Counted from the stretch's first letter, positions 48,129 to 58,942 are shown. The stretch is 64,000 nucleotides of DNA from CAVWQV01 sp963757115 (GCA_963757115.1 CAVWQV010000001.1:496001-560000), one strand, 5' to 3'. The notes: generated by a model not told the origin, from the letters alone. Translations and numbers: made by a program.

Positions 48129-49301
48129 TCAGAGCGGCTCGCGCGGCAAGGCGCGCTCGGCCGCCCGCGCGTAGGCTGCCGCGCCATACGGGGTCGCTGC
48201 GTCGTTGTAGTTGTAGGTCGGGCTGTGCGCCGGGCCGCTTTCGTCGCCCTGGCCCACCAGGATGTAGGCCGCGGGCACGCGCTCGGCCATGAAACTGAAA
48301 TCTTCCGAGCCCATCGAGGGCGGGTTGTCGCGTCGCACGCTGGCTTCCCCCACGAGATCGGCCGCGGCGTCGGCGAACATCGTGGCGCATGCGGCGTCGT
48401 TGATCAAAGGCGCGAAGATCAGCCGGAAATCGACGTCGACCGTCGCCCCAAGCCCGGCCGCGACGCCCTCGGCGACCCGCCGCATGCGCGCTTCGATCAG
48501 TTGCATCGTTTCGCTCTCGAAGGCTCGCGCCGTCCCGGCGATGCGCGCGGTCTGCGGGATGACGTTGTAGGCGTCCCCGGCATGGATTTGCGTGACGCTC
48601 AGCACCGCCGTCGTGGAGGGGCGCAGGTTGCGAGCGACGACCGATTGCAGCGCCGAGACGATCTGCGCCGAGGCGAGCACGGGATCGACGCTCATTTGCG
48701 GGTGCGCGCCGTGCGCCCCTTGGCCGCGCACCGTGATGTCGAAGAACGCGCCGCCGCTTGCGGCCGGACCCGGCGCGATGGCGTAGCGGCCCACCGGCGT
48801 GCCGGTCCGGTTGTGGATGGCGAACAGCTTGTCGCACGGAAAGCGCTCGAGCAGCCCTTCGTCCAGCATGGCGAGTGCGCCGCCGATCCCCTCCTCGGCG
48901 GGCTGGAAAATGAAGTTCACCGTGCCGCTGAAGCGACGCGTCTCGGCGAGATAGCGCGCCGCGCCGAGCAGCATGGTGGTGTGCCCATCATGCCCGCACG
49001 CGTGCATGACGCCTTCCGTGCGGCTCCGATACGGCACTTCGTTCGCCTCCGTGATCGGCAGCGCGTCCATGTCGGCGCGGAGCCCCACCGATCCCGGCCC
49101 GTTGCCGGACCGCAGCACGCCGACCACCCCCGTCTTGCCGACGCCGCGATGCACCTCCAAGCCCCATGCCTCGAGTTTGCGGGCAACCAGCTCCGCGGTG
49201 CGGTGCTCGGCGAGCCCGAGCTCCGGATGCGCGTGGATGTCCTGCCGGATCGTGTCGAGCTCGGGGGCGTAGCTTCGGATGTGCTCGAGCGGATTGCTCA
49301 T
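48129..49301 (-). CDS. M20 family amidohydrolase (hippurate/N-acyl amino acid hydrolase type)
   Basis: The 390-residue dimetal enzyme has HPELGLAEHRTA, the metal-ligand motif HACGHDGHT, the catalytic PAEEGIGGA and GSEDFSFM near the C-terminus. Members split N-acyl amino acids, hippurate or indole-acetyl conjugates in the cytoplasm. ATG 49301 shares a base with the stop of the binding-protein gene (TGATG), with GAGG about eight bases upstream. This coupling suggests that the imported compound is hydrolysed by this enzyme. Confidence 0.92.
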   Translation of the reverse strand: MSNPLEHIRSYAPELDTIRQDIHAHPELGLAEHRTAELVARKLEAWGLEVHRGVGKTGVVGVLRSGNGPGSVGLRADMDALPITEANEVPYRSRTEGVMHACGHDGHTTMLLGAARYLAETRRFSGTVNFIFQPAEEGIGGALAMLDEGLLERFPCDKLFAIHNRTGTPVGRYAIAPGPAASGGAFFDITVRGQGAHGAHPQMSVDPVLASAQIVSALQSVVARNLRPSTTAVLSVTQIHAGDAYNVIPQTARIAGTARAFESETMQLIEARMRRVAEGVAAGLGATVDVDFRLIFAPLINDAACATMFADAAADLVGEASVRRDNPPSMGSEDFSFMAERVPAAYILVGQGDESGPAHSPTYNYNDAATPYGAAAYARAAERALPREPL

Positions 49302-50899
49302 CAACTTTTCCTCACGTTCCAGAATACGAATTGCCCCGGGATGATGCCCGTAACGTCTTGCCGGCAGGCGGTGCGATAGAAAAATTGGCCGCCTGGGATA
49401 TAGGGCACCCAGTCGAGCGCCGCGCGCTGCAGGTCAGCGGCAATGCGCTTTTGCTCGGCGAGATCGGGAGTTTCCAGCCATCCGTCGATCAAGGACTGCA
49501 CGGGCGGCAGGTCGGGCCAGCCGAACCAGGCTTTGGTGCCGTTGGAGCGCAGGCACTGGTTGGTCACCGGGGTGGCCATGTCGAGGCCGCCCCAGCCGGT
49601 GAAGAACATGTTCCAGCCGCCCTTGCTCGGCGGCTCCTTGCTGGCGCGGCGCTGCACCAGCGTTCCCCAATCCATCGCAGCGAAGTCGACGTCCATCCCG
49701 AGTTTCTGCAGCAGGTCGAGCCCGACCGCGCTCTGGGCGGTCAGCGCCGCCTGATCGGAAGGCGCCATCAGCACGATGCGCTCGCCCGCGTAGCCGGCGT
49801 CGCGCAGCGCCCGCTTCAAGGTCGCGAGGTCGCGCTTGGGGCCGGTGATTTTCTCCAGGCCGGCGTCGCTTGCCATCGGCGTGCCGGGCGGGAAGATGCC
49901 GATGCCGTCGCGCCACATCTCGCGCCTCTCGCCGGCCGCCGCCGTCATCAGATCTGCCTGCGACGTCGCCTCCAGCAGCACCCGGCGGACGCCCGGCTTG
50001 TCGAACGGCGGGTGCAGATGGTTGAGCACGCACGTCGATAGCGTACCGAGCGGGCCGTTGCCCTCCGTGCGAATAACACGGCTGCGCTCCAAGGTGGGCA
50101 GCAGGTCGTTCGGCGGGTTCTCCCACCAATCCACCTCACCGTTCTCGAGCGCCGCCGCGGCGGTGCCCGGGTCCGGCATCACATGCCACTCCACGCGGTC
50201 GAAATGCACGACCTTGGGCCCGGCCAGCCAGTCCGGCGCGCCGCCCTCGCGCGGCTTGTAGGCGTCGTTGCGCGCGTAAACGGCCTGGCTGCCGACCACG
50301 CGCTCGTCGGAGAGGAAGCGGAACGGGCCGCTGCCGACGATGGACTTGATCGGCTGATACGGGTCGGTCGTCGCCAGCCGCTCGGGCATGACAACCAGCG
50401 CCGGCGGCCCGCTTTTGGCGAGGCAGTTCAGTACCAGGCTGAACGGGCGGGTGAGGCGGATGGTGAAGCGCCGGTCATCTGGCGCGCTCATTTCGGCGGT
50501 GCGGGCGAGCAGCGCCTGACCCATCGGGTCGCGCGCCGCCCAGCGCTTGATGGAGGCGATGCAGTCGCGCCCGCGCACTGGCTCCCCGTCGTGAAACGCG
50601 AGTCCCGGTCGCAAGGTGAACGTCCACAACTTTCCGTCGTCTTCCAGCAAATGGCCGTCGACCATTTGCGGTTGCGGCTGCAAGGCGCTGTCGATGCCGT
50701 AAAGCTGGTCCCATACCATCAACGCGTGGTGGCGGGTGATGTAGGCGGTCGTCATCACCGGGTCGATCACGGTGAGGTCGGCCTGCGGCACGTAGCGCAG
50801 CACGCGTGCGGATGCGGCGCGAGCATCTTTGGACGATATGACGAGCGCGGCCGTCGCGCCGCCCAACAGCGTTTGGGCGAGGAAAGTTCGTCGCTTCAT
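49301..50899 (-). CDS. Peptide/solute-binding protein of an ABC importer (SBP_bac_5), intact
   Basis: The 532-residue exported protein has signal MKRRTFLAQTLLGGATAALV and the SBP family 5 body (GLAFHDGEPVRGRDCIASI, SIVGSGPFRF, ALENGEVDWWENP, RRASKEPPSKGGWNMFF). It is a clear paralogue of the broken protein at 31258-32859. No permease or ATPase genes adjoin, so it may dock on the importer at 33-36 kb. ATG 50899 has GGAG seven bases upstream. It forms a two-gene unit with the amidohydrolase. Confidence 0.92.
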   Translation of the reverse strand: MKRRTFLAQTLLGGATAALVISSKDARAASARVLRYVPQADLTVIDPVMTTAYITRHHALMVWDQLYGIDSALQPQPQMVDGHLLEDDGKLWTFTLRPGLAFHDGEPVRGRDCIASIKRWAARDPMGQALLARTAEMSAPDDRRFTIRLTRPFSLVLNCLAKSGPPALVVMPERLATTDPYQPIKSIVGSGPFRFLSDERVVGSQAVYARNDAYKPREGGAPDWLAGPKVVHFDRVEWHVMPDPGTAAAALENGEVDWWENPPNDLLPTLERSRVIRTEGNGPLGTLSTCVLNHLHPPFDKPGVRRVLLEATSQADLMTAAAGERREMWRDGIGIFPPGTPMASDAGLEKITGPKRDLATLKRALRDAGYAGERIVLMAPSDQAALTAQSAVGLDLLQKLGMDVDFAAMDWGTLVQRRASKEPPSKGGWNMFFTGWGGLDMATPVTNQCLRSNGTKAWFGWPDLPPVQSLIDGWLETPDLAEQKRIAADLQRAALDWVPYIPGGQFFYRTACRQDVTGIIPGQFVFWNVRKS

Positions 50900-51082
50900 A
50901 GCAGGTCTCCCGAAGCGGGTGCGCAAGCCGAGGCACTAGCGCGCGTCCGGTTCGGACGTCCTTGAGCCAAGCAAGCAGCAAACCAGGCCCGAGATCAAGG
51001 CAGCGCTTCCGCGCACCCGGCTTCCCGCATAGGATCGTCGGCGGAAGCCGCCCACGAGCTGCCGTCAACGAGGGAACCCACC

Positions 51083-52288
51083 ATGATCCGCCGTCGCTCG
51101 CTCCTCGCGGCCACCAGTGCCGCCTTCGTTCCTGCCGCGCCGGCGGTTCTGCGGGCGGCCGAGACGCCCGGGGTTACCGCCACCGAGATCCGCATCGGCA
51201 ACACGATGCCGTATAGCGGCCCGGCGTCTGCCTACGGCACCATCGGTAAGGCGGACGCCGCCGCGTTCCGCATGGCCAACGATATGGGCGGGTTCGCGGG
51301 CCGCAAGGTAAACTTCATCTCCTACGACGACGCGTACAGCCCCCCCAAGACCGTGGGACAAACGCGGCGGCTGATCGAGGAAGACGAAGTCGCGTGTTTA
51401 TTCAACTGTCTCGGCACCGCTCCCAATACCGCCGTGATGAAGTATACCAATCAAAAGAAAGTGCCGGACCTCTTTATCTCGAGCGGTGCCGACAAGTGGG
51501 GCGACTACAAAGAACGCCCTTGGACGATGGGCTGGCAGCCGAGCTATGTCACCGAAAGTCAGATCTACGCCAAATACATCCTTGCAGAGAAACCCAACGG
51601 TAAGATCGGCATACTTTATCAGAATGACGATTTCGGGAAAGACTACCTGACCGGTTTCAAGGATATCCTAAAGGACCGTTTCGACAAAGTGACGCTTTCA
51701 TCGTATGAGACCAGCGATTCGACCGTCGACAGCCAACTTATCAGTTTGCAGAATGCCGGCGTGAATGTGCTGGCGACGATTGCGACGCCGAAATTCGCGG
51801 CGCAGGCGATCCGCAAAGTGGCGGAAATGAACTGGAAGCCGATGCACCTGCTGACAAACGTGTCAGTTTCCGTCGGCGCGGTGATCGAGCCTGCCGGGCC
51901 TGGTAACGCCGTCGGCATCATCAGTTCCACCTACGGCAAGGACCCGACCGACCCGCGCTGGGACAACGATCCCGGCATGAAGCAGTGGCACGCCTTCATG
52001 GCGAAATACTATCCGGACGGCGATGTGAAGGACGCGGGCAACACCTTCGGGTTTGGCGTCACGCTGACCATGCTGCAGGTGCTCAAGCAGTGCGGCAACG
52101 ACCTATCACGGGAAAACATGATGAAGCAGGCGGCCAACCTCGACTTCGAGTGCCCGATCCTGCTTCCCGGCATCCGGGTGAAGACCAGCCCCACCAACTT
52201 CCACCCTATCCGGGCGCTGCAGCTCATGCGCTGGGACGGCAAGACGTGGCAGCCGTTCGGTGACGTCATCGAGTCCGCCTCCTCCTGA
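51083..52288 (+). CDS. Branched-chain amino-acid-type ABC substrate-binding protein, copy 2
   Basis: The 401-residue exported protein starts MIRRRSLLAATSAAFVPAAP, an export signal with a twin-arginine look, preceded by GAGGGA at good spacing. The mature part has GNTMPYSGPASAYGTIGKAD, SYDDAYSPPKTVGQTRR, SSGADKWGDYKERPW and FGVTLTMLQVLKQCGND. The fold is PBP type I. Ligands in this family include leucine-type amino acids, amides, urea and aromatic acids; the ligand here is unknown. It is divergent from the SBP5 gene across 183 bases. Confidence 0.93.
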   Translation: MIRRRSLLAATSAAFVPAAPAVLRAAETPGVTATEIRIGNTMPYSGPASAYGTIGKADAAAFRMANDMGGFAGRKVNFISYDDAYSPPKTVGQTRRLIEEDEVACLFNCLGTAPNTAVMKYTNQKKVPDLFISSGADKWGDYKERPWTMGWQPSYVTESQIYAKYILAEKPNGKIGILYQNDDFGKDYLTGFKDILKDRFDKVTLSSYETSDSTVDSQLISLQNAGVNVLATIATPKFAAQAIRKVAEMNWKPMHLLTNVSVSVGAVIEPAGPGNAVGIISSTYGKDPTDPRWDNDPGMKQWHAFMAKYYPDGDVKDAGNTFGFGVTLTMLQVLKQCGNDLSRENMMKQAANLDFECPILLPGIRVKTSPTNFHPIRALQLMRWDGKTWQPFGDVIESASS

Positions 52289-52393
52289 CCGGTTTGCCGT
52301 TCCGGGCGGTGGACAAAATCCGTCGCCTTGTTCCGGGTATTTAGCGTAGGCTCTTTCCAGACCCGGAACAGGGTCGCTAAGGGGAAAGGGAAG

Positions 52394-53614
52394 ATGTCCA
52401 TGCTCCGCCGGAGGACCGTGCTCAGGGCTGCCGCCGCAGCCACGTTCGTCCCCGCCACGCCCGCCATCCTGCGGGCCGAGGAGACAATCGGCGTCACCGC
52501 CACCGAAATTCGGGTCGGCAACACCATCCCGTACAGCGGCCCGGCCTCGGCCTACGGCACGATCGGCAAGGCCGACGCTGCCACGTTCCGCATGGTAAAT
52601 GACCTTGGTGGCTTCGCTGGACGGAAGGTGAATTTCATCTCGTATGACGACGGCTACAGTCCGCCCAAAACCGTTGAACAGATCCGCCGGCTGGTCGAAG
52701 AGGACAAGGTTGCCTGCCTTTCCGGCACGCTTGGGACGCCGACCAACTCAGCCATCGTGAAATATGTGAACCAGAAGAAAGTGCCGCACCTCTTCTTGGC
52801 TACCGGTGCGGACAAGTGGGGCGACTATAAGGAGCACCCCTGGACGATCGGCTGGCAGCCAAGCTACGTCACGGAAAGCCAAGTCTACGCCAAGTACATC
52901 CTGCAGACGAGGCCAGACGCGAAGATCGGCATCCTCTACCAGAACGACGATTTTGGTAAGGATTACCTGCGAGGCGTCAGAGACGTCCTGAAGGACCGGT
53001 TCGATAGCCTGGTGACGACGACGTCGTACGAAGTAACGGACGCGACGATCGACAGCCAATTAGTCAGCTTGCAATCAGCGGGCACGAACGTGCTGATGAC
53101 GATCGCCTCGCCGAAATTCGCCGCGCAGTCGATCCGCAAGGTGGCGAACATGAGCTGGAAGCCGCTGCACATCCTCTCCGGCGTGTCGGTCTCGGTGGGT
53201 GCGGTCATGCTGCCGGCCGGCGCGGAGAACGGCATCGGCATTGTCAGTTCCGGCTACCTGAAGGATCCGACCGATCCGCGCTGGGACAACGATGCCGGCA
53301 TGCAGGAGTGGCGAGCCTTCATGGCGAAATACTATCCCGACGGCGACCTCAAGGACGGCGGCAACGTCGCGGGCTTTGGATTGTCGCTGACCACCGCACA
53401 CGTGCTCAGGGCGTGCGGTAACGATCTCTCGCGCGAGAACATGATGCGGCAGGCGACCAGCCTGCGCGATCTGGACAACCCGACCCTGCTGCCAGGTATC
53501 CGCATCAACACGAGCCCCACCAACTACCACCCGATCCGCCAACTTCAGCTCATGCGATGGACCGGGAAAACGTGGGAGCTGTTCGGCGACATCATTGAAG
53601 GTGTCTCCTCCTGA
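52394..53614 (+). CDS. Branched-chain amino-acid-type ABC substrate-binding protein, copy 3
   Basis: This is the closest sister of copy 2: the N-terminal region reads VGNTIPYSGPASAYGTIGKA and the SYDDGYSPPKTVEQIRR and GADKWGDYKEHPW motifs are retained. The export signal is MLRRRTVLRAAAAATFVPA. Either ATG 52394 or ATG 52400 could be used; purine-rich aaggggaaagggaag lies directly upstream. It follows copy 2 by about 105 bases and probably has its own promoter or is read through. Confidence 0.93.
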   Translation: MSMLRRRTVLRAAAAATFVPATPAILRAEETIGVTATEIRVGNTIPYSGPASAYGTIGKADAATFRMVNDLGGFAGRKVNFISYDDGYSPPKTVEQIRRLVEEDKVACLSGTLGTPTNSAIVKYVNQKKVPHLFLATGADKWGDYKEHPWTIGWQPSYVTESQVYAKYILQTRPDAKIGILYQNDDFGKDYLRGVRDVLKDRFDSLVTTTSYEVTDATIDSQLVSLQSAGTNVLMTIASPKFAAQSIRKVANMSWKPLHILSGVSVSVGAVMLPAGAENGIGIVSSGYLKDPTDPRWDNDAGMQEWRAFMAKYYPDGDLKDGGNVAGFGLSLTTAHVLRACGNDLSRENMMRQATSLRDLDNPTLLPGIRINTSPTNYHPIRQLQLMRWTGKTWELFGDIIEGVSS

Positions 53615-53783
53615 GTGCCGGGGCAGCCGGGAGCCGGGGATAGCCAGCAGGTCTTGCAAACGCGAAGGAGCATGCTTCCCGTCATCCGGACCACACGAGC
53701 CGGATGTCGCCCGATCACCTTGATCTCTACGGTCGACAGGGTGAGGAGCAATGACCCCGGGCGTCGCGCAAGGAGGAGCGACC

Positions 53784-54998
53784 ATGATCCGCCGACGTAC
53801 CCTGCTCAGTGCCGCCGGCGCCCTCGCGGGGGCGCCCACCGGAGCTCGATACGCTCGCGCCGAGCAGGCGCCCGGCGTGACCGATACCGAGATCAAGTTC
53901 GGCAACACGTACCCTTATAGTGGCCCCGCCGCTGCCTACGCGACCATTGCCCGCGCGGAAGCGGCGTATTTTCGGATGGTGAACGACCATGGCGGCATCA
54001 ACGGCCGTAAGCTCAAATTTATCAGCTACGACGATGCCTATAGCCCGCCCAAGACGGTCGAGCAGACGCGTCGGCTCATCGAGCAGGACGGAGTGGCGTT
54101 CCTGTTCAACCCGCTCGGTACGGCGACGAACACCGCCATCGTCAAGTACGTCAACCAGAAGCAGGTGCCGCACCTGTTCATCTCGAGCGGTGCGGACAAG
54201 TGGGCCGACTACAAAGAACACCCCTGGACGCTGTTCTGGACTCCAAGCTATCGGATCGAAGCGCGCGTCTACGGCAAGTACATTCTGAAGCACTATGGCA
54301 ACTCCAAGGTTGGCCTGCTGTATCAGAACGACGATTTCGGCAAGGACTATCTGCTCGGGCTGCAGGACGTCATGGGTGAGCGGTTCGCCCGCGTGGTGCA
54401 GACCACCTACGAGACCACTGATCCGACCATCGACTTGCAGCTTGCGTCCTTGCAGCAGGCCGGCGTCGAGGTATTCGTGAGCGCCTGCACAGCGAAGTTT
54501 GCAGCCATGGTGTTTCGCAAGAAATCCGAACTTGGGTGGCCCGCGGCCCTTATCGCGAGCAATGCCGCCGTATCCGTCGCATCCGTGATGGAGCCGGCCG
54601 GGCCGGAACACGCGATCGGCGCGATCAGTTCCTACTATCTCAAGGACCCGACGGACCCGTCTTGGCAGGACGACGCGGAGATGAAGGATTGGCGTCTGTT
54701 CATGGCCAGATACTATCCGGAGGGCGACCTTGCGGACGCCGGCAACGTGTTCGGTTACGGCTGCGCGTTCACGATGTGCTACGTGCTGCAGGCGTGCGGC
54801 AACGATCTCTCGCGCGAGAACATCATGCGGCAGGCGCTCAACCTTCATGAGGTGCGTTGTCCGATCCTGCTGCCGGGGATGACGCTGAACACCAGCCCGA
54901 CCAACTACCGGCCGATGCGTCAACTGCAGCTCATGCGTTGGACCGGCAAGACCTGGGAGCGTTTCGGCAACCTGATCGAGGGCTCCGAGCTTACTTGA
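53784..54998 (+). CDS. Branched-chain amino-acid-type ABC substrate-binding protein, copy 4
   Basis: This is the most divergent copy: MIRRRTLLSAAGALAGAP as signal, FGNTYPYSGPAAAYATIARAE, and FISYDDAYSPPKTVEQTRR, but changed residues around the binding cleft (WTLFWTPSYRIEARVYG, ACTAKFAAMVFRKKSELGW). The start at 53784 has AAGGAGGAG at ideal distance; the in-frame ATG at 53751 is ignored. A different ligand from copies 1-3 is plausible. Confidence 0.93.
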   Translation: MIRRRTLLSAAGALAGAPTGARYARAEQAPGVTDTEIKFGNTYPYSGPAAAYATIARAEAAYFRMVNDHGGINGRKLKFISYDDAYSPPKTVEQTRRLIEQDGVAFLFNPLGTATNTAIVKYVNQKQVPHLFISSGADKWADYKEHPWTLFWTPSYRIEARVYGKYILKHYGNSKVGLLYQNDDFGKDYLLGLQDVMGERFARVVQTTYETTDPTIDLQLASLQQAGVEVFVSACTAKFAAMVFRKKSELGWPAALIASNAAVSVASVMEPAGPEHAIGAISSYYLKDPTDPSWQDDAEMKDWRLFMARYYPEGDLADAGNVFGYGCAFTMCYVLQACGNDLSRENIMRQALNLHEVRCPILLPGMTLNTSPTNYRPMRQLQLMRWTGKTWERFGNLIEGSELT

Positions 54999-55089
54999 TC
55001 AAGCCGTCATTCCGGCCGGGCGCAGCGGAGGCCGGAGTTCCCAATGGCAGCCGCGTGCGGGATTCCCGCTATCGCGGAAGCGACGATCG

Positions 55090-55830
55090 CTATCTCGAAG
55101 CCTCGAGGTAGACCTCGAACGGACGGGTGAACAGGGCGACGAACTCGTCCTGTAGACGGAAGCCGTCCGGATCGTCGTCGATCAAGTTGGTCGTCTGCGA
55201 TTGGTGGGCGGCGATGGCCCGGCGCTTCGACGGGAGATGCTGCGCAATGTCGAGCCGCCAGCCGCTTGGTGGCGGCTCCGCGAACGGCTGTTCGGGCGGC
55301 AAGGTCCAGCCCCAGACGGGATACGACAGCAGGCGCACCTCGTTCGCGGCCGCTATGGCGCGGGCCACGCGGCTGACCGCGACGTGGTCGGGATGCGGAT
55401 CATGCTGCCAGGTCGCGATCAGGGTGCGCGCCGCGCGCGCGGCGGGATGCGACGCGATCTGCCGAACCGCGGCGTCAAATGCCGCACCGTCATGCGGCGC
55501 TTGGCCGTCCGGCAGGCCGGCGAAGTGCACGTTGTCCGCGGGCAAACCGAGTTCGGCGACGGCGGTCCGCGCTTCCTGTTCGCGCTGCGCCTTGAGCCGG
55601 GCAGCTGGCCAAGCGCGCGATCCCGGGTGCGAGCCGGCGCCGTCCGTCACGATCAGCACCTGGACCTCCCGGCCCTCGGCGCAGGCCTGAGCGATCAGGC
55701 CGCCGCAGCCGAGCGTTTCGTCGTCGGGATGCGGCGCCAGCACGAGAACGGGGCCGGGCGCGAGAATGTCGTCGAGCCGGCCGAACGGCAGGGCGGCCAT
55801 GTGAGCGAGGACGTCGCCGACGGTGGTCAT
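55090..55830 (-). CDS. PIG-L family N-deacetylase (LmbE-like)
   Basis: The 246-residue zinc hydrolase has LAPHPDDETLGCGG (His34, Asp36, Asp37, Glu38) and a distal HDPHPDHVAV motif, the metal ligands and catalytic base of this family. Substrates are N-acetylated sugars, glycolipids or thiol conjugates. Its ATG overlaps the stop of the RND pump gene (ATGA), so it is the last gene of the pump operon. The link between deacetylation and efflux is unexplained. Confidence 0.88.
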   Translation of the reverse strand: MTTVGDVLAHMAALPFGRLDDILAPGPVLVLAPHPDDETLGCGGLIAQACAEGREVQVLIVTDGAGSHPGSRAWPAARLKAQREQEARTAVAELGLPADNVHFAGLPDGQAPHDGAAFDAAVRQIASHPAARAARTLIATWQHDPHPDHVAVSRVARAIAAANEVRLLSYPVWGWTLPPEQPFAEPPPSGWRLDIAQHLPSKRRAIAAHQSQTTNLIDDDPDGFRLQDEFVALFTRPFEVYLEASR

Positions 55831-58800
55831 TCCGCTGCCCCCATCTTTTCCGCGAGCGCCGGCATCCGATGCCGCCGCGGCGAAAGCCAGTGCTGCAGCC
55901 GGTCGAGGTACAGGTAAACTACCGGCGTCGTGTACAAGGTAAGAGCCTGGCTGAAGATCAGGCCTCCCACCATCGCGAAGCCGAGCGGCCTGCGGAACTC
56001 CGAGCCGGCGCCGGACGAGAGCATCAGGGGAAGGCCGGACAGCAATGCGGCCATGGTTGTCATCAGGATCGGGCGGAACCGCAGCAAGCAGGCCTGCCGG
56101 ATCGCATCGAGCGGCTTGTTCCCGTCCCGCCGTTCGGCGGTGATCGCGAAATCCACCATCATGATGCCGTTCTTCTTGACGATGCCGATCAGCAGGATCA
56201 CCCCAATCAGGGCGATGATCGACAGGTCGTAGTGTACTGCAAGCAGCATCAGCAGCGCGCCAACGCCGGCCGAAGGCAAGGTCGAGAGGATGGTGAGCGG
56301 GAGGATGTAGCTCTCATACAGAATGCCGAGGATGATGTAGACGGTCACCAGCGCCGCCGCGATCAGGTATGGTTGACTCGACAGCGACGACTGAAACGCC
56401 TGCGCATTGCCCTGGAACGATCCATTCAGCGCAGGAGGCGTGCCGATCTGCGCCACCGCCGCCTGGATTGCCGCAACGGCTTCCCCGAGCGCCACTCCCG
56501 GAGCGAGGTTGAACGAGATCGTCACGGCCGGGAACTGGCTCTGGTGGCTGATCGACAGCGGCTGAACCGGTTTCGTATCCCATTTGACGAATGCCGAGAG
56601 CGGTACCGCCTGGCCGTTCGCCGCCTTGACGTAGAGCTTCTCCAAGGTCGCGATGTCGCCCTGCATTTCCGGCGGCACTTCCAGGATCAGGTGATACGAG
56701 TTCACCTGGGAAAAATACTGGGCGATCTGGCGCTGCCCGAACGCGTCGTAGAGCGTGTCGTTGATGACCTGTGGTTGGATGCCAAATCGTGCTGCCGCGT
56801 CGCGGTCGATGGTCAGCGTTGCGGTCGTCCCCGACATCTGCTGATCGGTGGCTGACATCGCGCAGCGAGGGCAGGCTGCGCAGCTTCTCGAGTACCCGCG
56901 GTGCCCACTGGTAGAGCTCGCCGAGGTTGGAGTCCTGGAGCGTGGAACCGGTACTGGGTCCGCGACAGGCGACCACCCATGCGAATGTCCTGGGCAGCCT
57001 GGAAATAGACTTTCACGCCCTCAAGCTTCGCCAGCTTCGGGCGGATCCGGTCGATGAAATCGGTGGCACTCCCGCCGGTGCGCTCACCCCAGGGCTTGAG
57101 CGTCACGTAGGTGCGGCTGTTGTTGCCAGTCTGGCCGGGGATGGCGCCCGCGAAGGAGGCGAAGGTCTCGACGTCGGGATCCGCGCCCACCACCCTGCCC
57201 ACCGCTTCCTGCAGCCGCACCATGTGGTCGAACGACGCATCCTGGGGTCCGTCGGCGAGACCGATGACGATGCCAGTGTCCTGCATCGGGAAGAAGCCCT
57301 TGGGGATCTCAATGTAGAGATAGACGGTAAGCGCCATGGTGGCGAAGAATGTAATCAACGTGATCCGCTGGAAGCGCAGCGCCACGTCCAGTGTACGGCG
57401 ATAGAAACCGATGATCAGCTCGAACCCACGCTCGACCGTGCGATACAGCCATCCGTGCGCTCCCTCGTGGCGCAGAAAGCGGGAGCACATCATCGGCGTG
57501 AGCGTCAGCGAGACAACGGCCGAGACCGCGACGGCGATGCTCACCGTCATCGCAAACTCGCGGAACAGCCGCCCCACGATACCGCCCATCAGCAGCAACG
57601 GGATGAACACGGCGATCAGCGAGAGGCTGATTGAGACGATGGTGAAGCCGATCTCGCCAGCACCCTTGAGCGCCGCCTCCATCGGCTTCATCCCGTCCTC
57701 GATATGGCGGTGGATGTTCTCGAGCATGACGATGGCATCGTCGACAACGAAGCCGACGGCGATGGTCAGCCCCATCAGCGACAAATTATCGAGGCTGTAG
57801 TCGAGCAGGTACATCACCGCAAAAGTGCAGATCAGAGCGACCGGCACCGTGACGCTCGGGATGACAGTCGCCCAAAAGCTACGCAGGAACAGGAAAATCA
57901 CCATCACCACGAGGCCGATGGAAAGCAGCAATGTGAACTGCACGTCGGCAACCAACTCGCGGATGGTCAGCGTGCGGTCGGAGATGATCTGCACCTTGAC
58001 CGAGGGCGGAATCGCTGCCTCGAGCCGGGGTAGCGCCGCCTTCACCCGGTCCACGGTATCGATGACGTTGGCGCCAGGCTGCTTGAACACCAGCAGCAAG
58101 ATGCTGCGCCGGCCGTTGTGCCAGCCCTGATGCTTGACATCTTCGGCGCTGTCGATCGCCTTGCCGATGTCGCGCACCCGCACTGCCGCGCCGTTGCGGT
58201 AGGCGAGAATGACGTTGTCGTATTCGGCGGCTCTGGTGAGCTGATCGTTGTCGTAGACCGTCAGCGAACGGTTCGGCCCATCGATGCTGCCCTTGGGGGT
58301 GTCCACCGTGGCGTTCACCAGCGTGTTTCTCACGTCCTCCAGTGTCATGCCCATGCTGGCGAGTTTCGCAGGATCCACCTGCACGCGAACCGCGCGCTTT
58401 TGCTCCCCACCGATCACCACCTGCGAGACGCCGCTGACCTGCGACATCTGCTGGCTTAGGATGTTGTCGGCATAATCGTCCACGTTGATGATGGGCATGG
58501 CGTCGGAGGACACCGACATAATCAGCACGGGGCTGTCCGATGGGTTGACCTTGCGGTAGGTCGGCGGGGCGGGAAGATCCTTCGGCAGCTGACCGCCGGC
58601 CCCGTTGATGGCCGCCTGCACATCGCCCGCCGCCGCGTCGATGTTGCGGTCAAGGTCAAACTGAATGGTGATCTGGGAATTACCGATCACGCTGAGGGAT
58701 GTCATCTGCGACACGCCCGGGATCTGCGCCATCTGGTATTCGAGCGGCTGCGCGACCGTCGCCGCCATGGTTTCCGGACTGGCGCCAGGAAACTTGGCCG

Positions 58801-58942
58801 TGACGACGATGGTTGGGAAATCGACGCGCGGCAACGGTGCCACGGGCAGAAACGGATAGGCGGCGATGCCGACCAGGATAAAGGCCGCCATCAGCAGGGA
58901 TGTCGCGACCGGGCGTTGGATGAAGGGAGTGGAGATGCTCAT
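55827..58942 (-). CDS. RND efflux pump inner membrane subunit, MdtB/MdtC-like, two frameshifts
   Basis: This is an AcrB-superfamily proton antiporter of about 1,038 residues after repair. The N-terminal half begins MSISTPFIQRPVATSLLMAA and contains the proton-relay helix VGFVVDDAIVMLENI. The C-terminal half has FGQRQIAQYF, LSTLPSAGVGALLML and GIVKKNGIMMVDFA, as in MdtB/MdtC. Shifts occur near 56955 (RTQYRF to TLQDSNLGELY) and near 56855 (LRDV to TDQQMSGT), each repaired by deleting one base. It starts within the stop of the membrane-fusion gene. A single RND protein is present where E. coli has MdtB plus MdtC. Confidence 0.9.
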
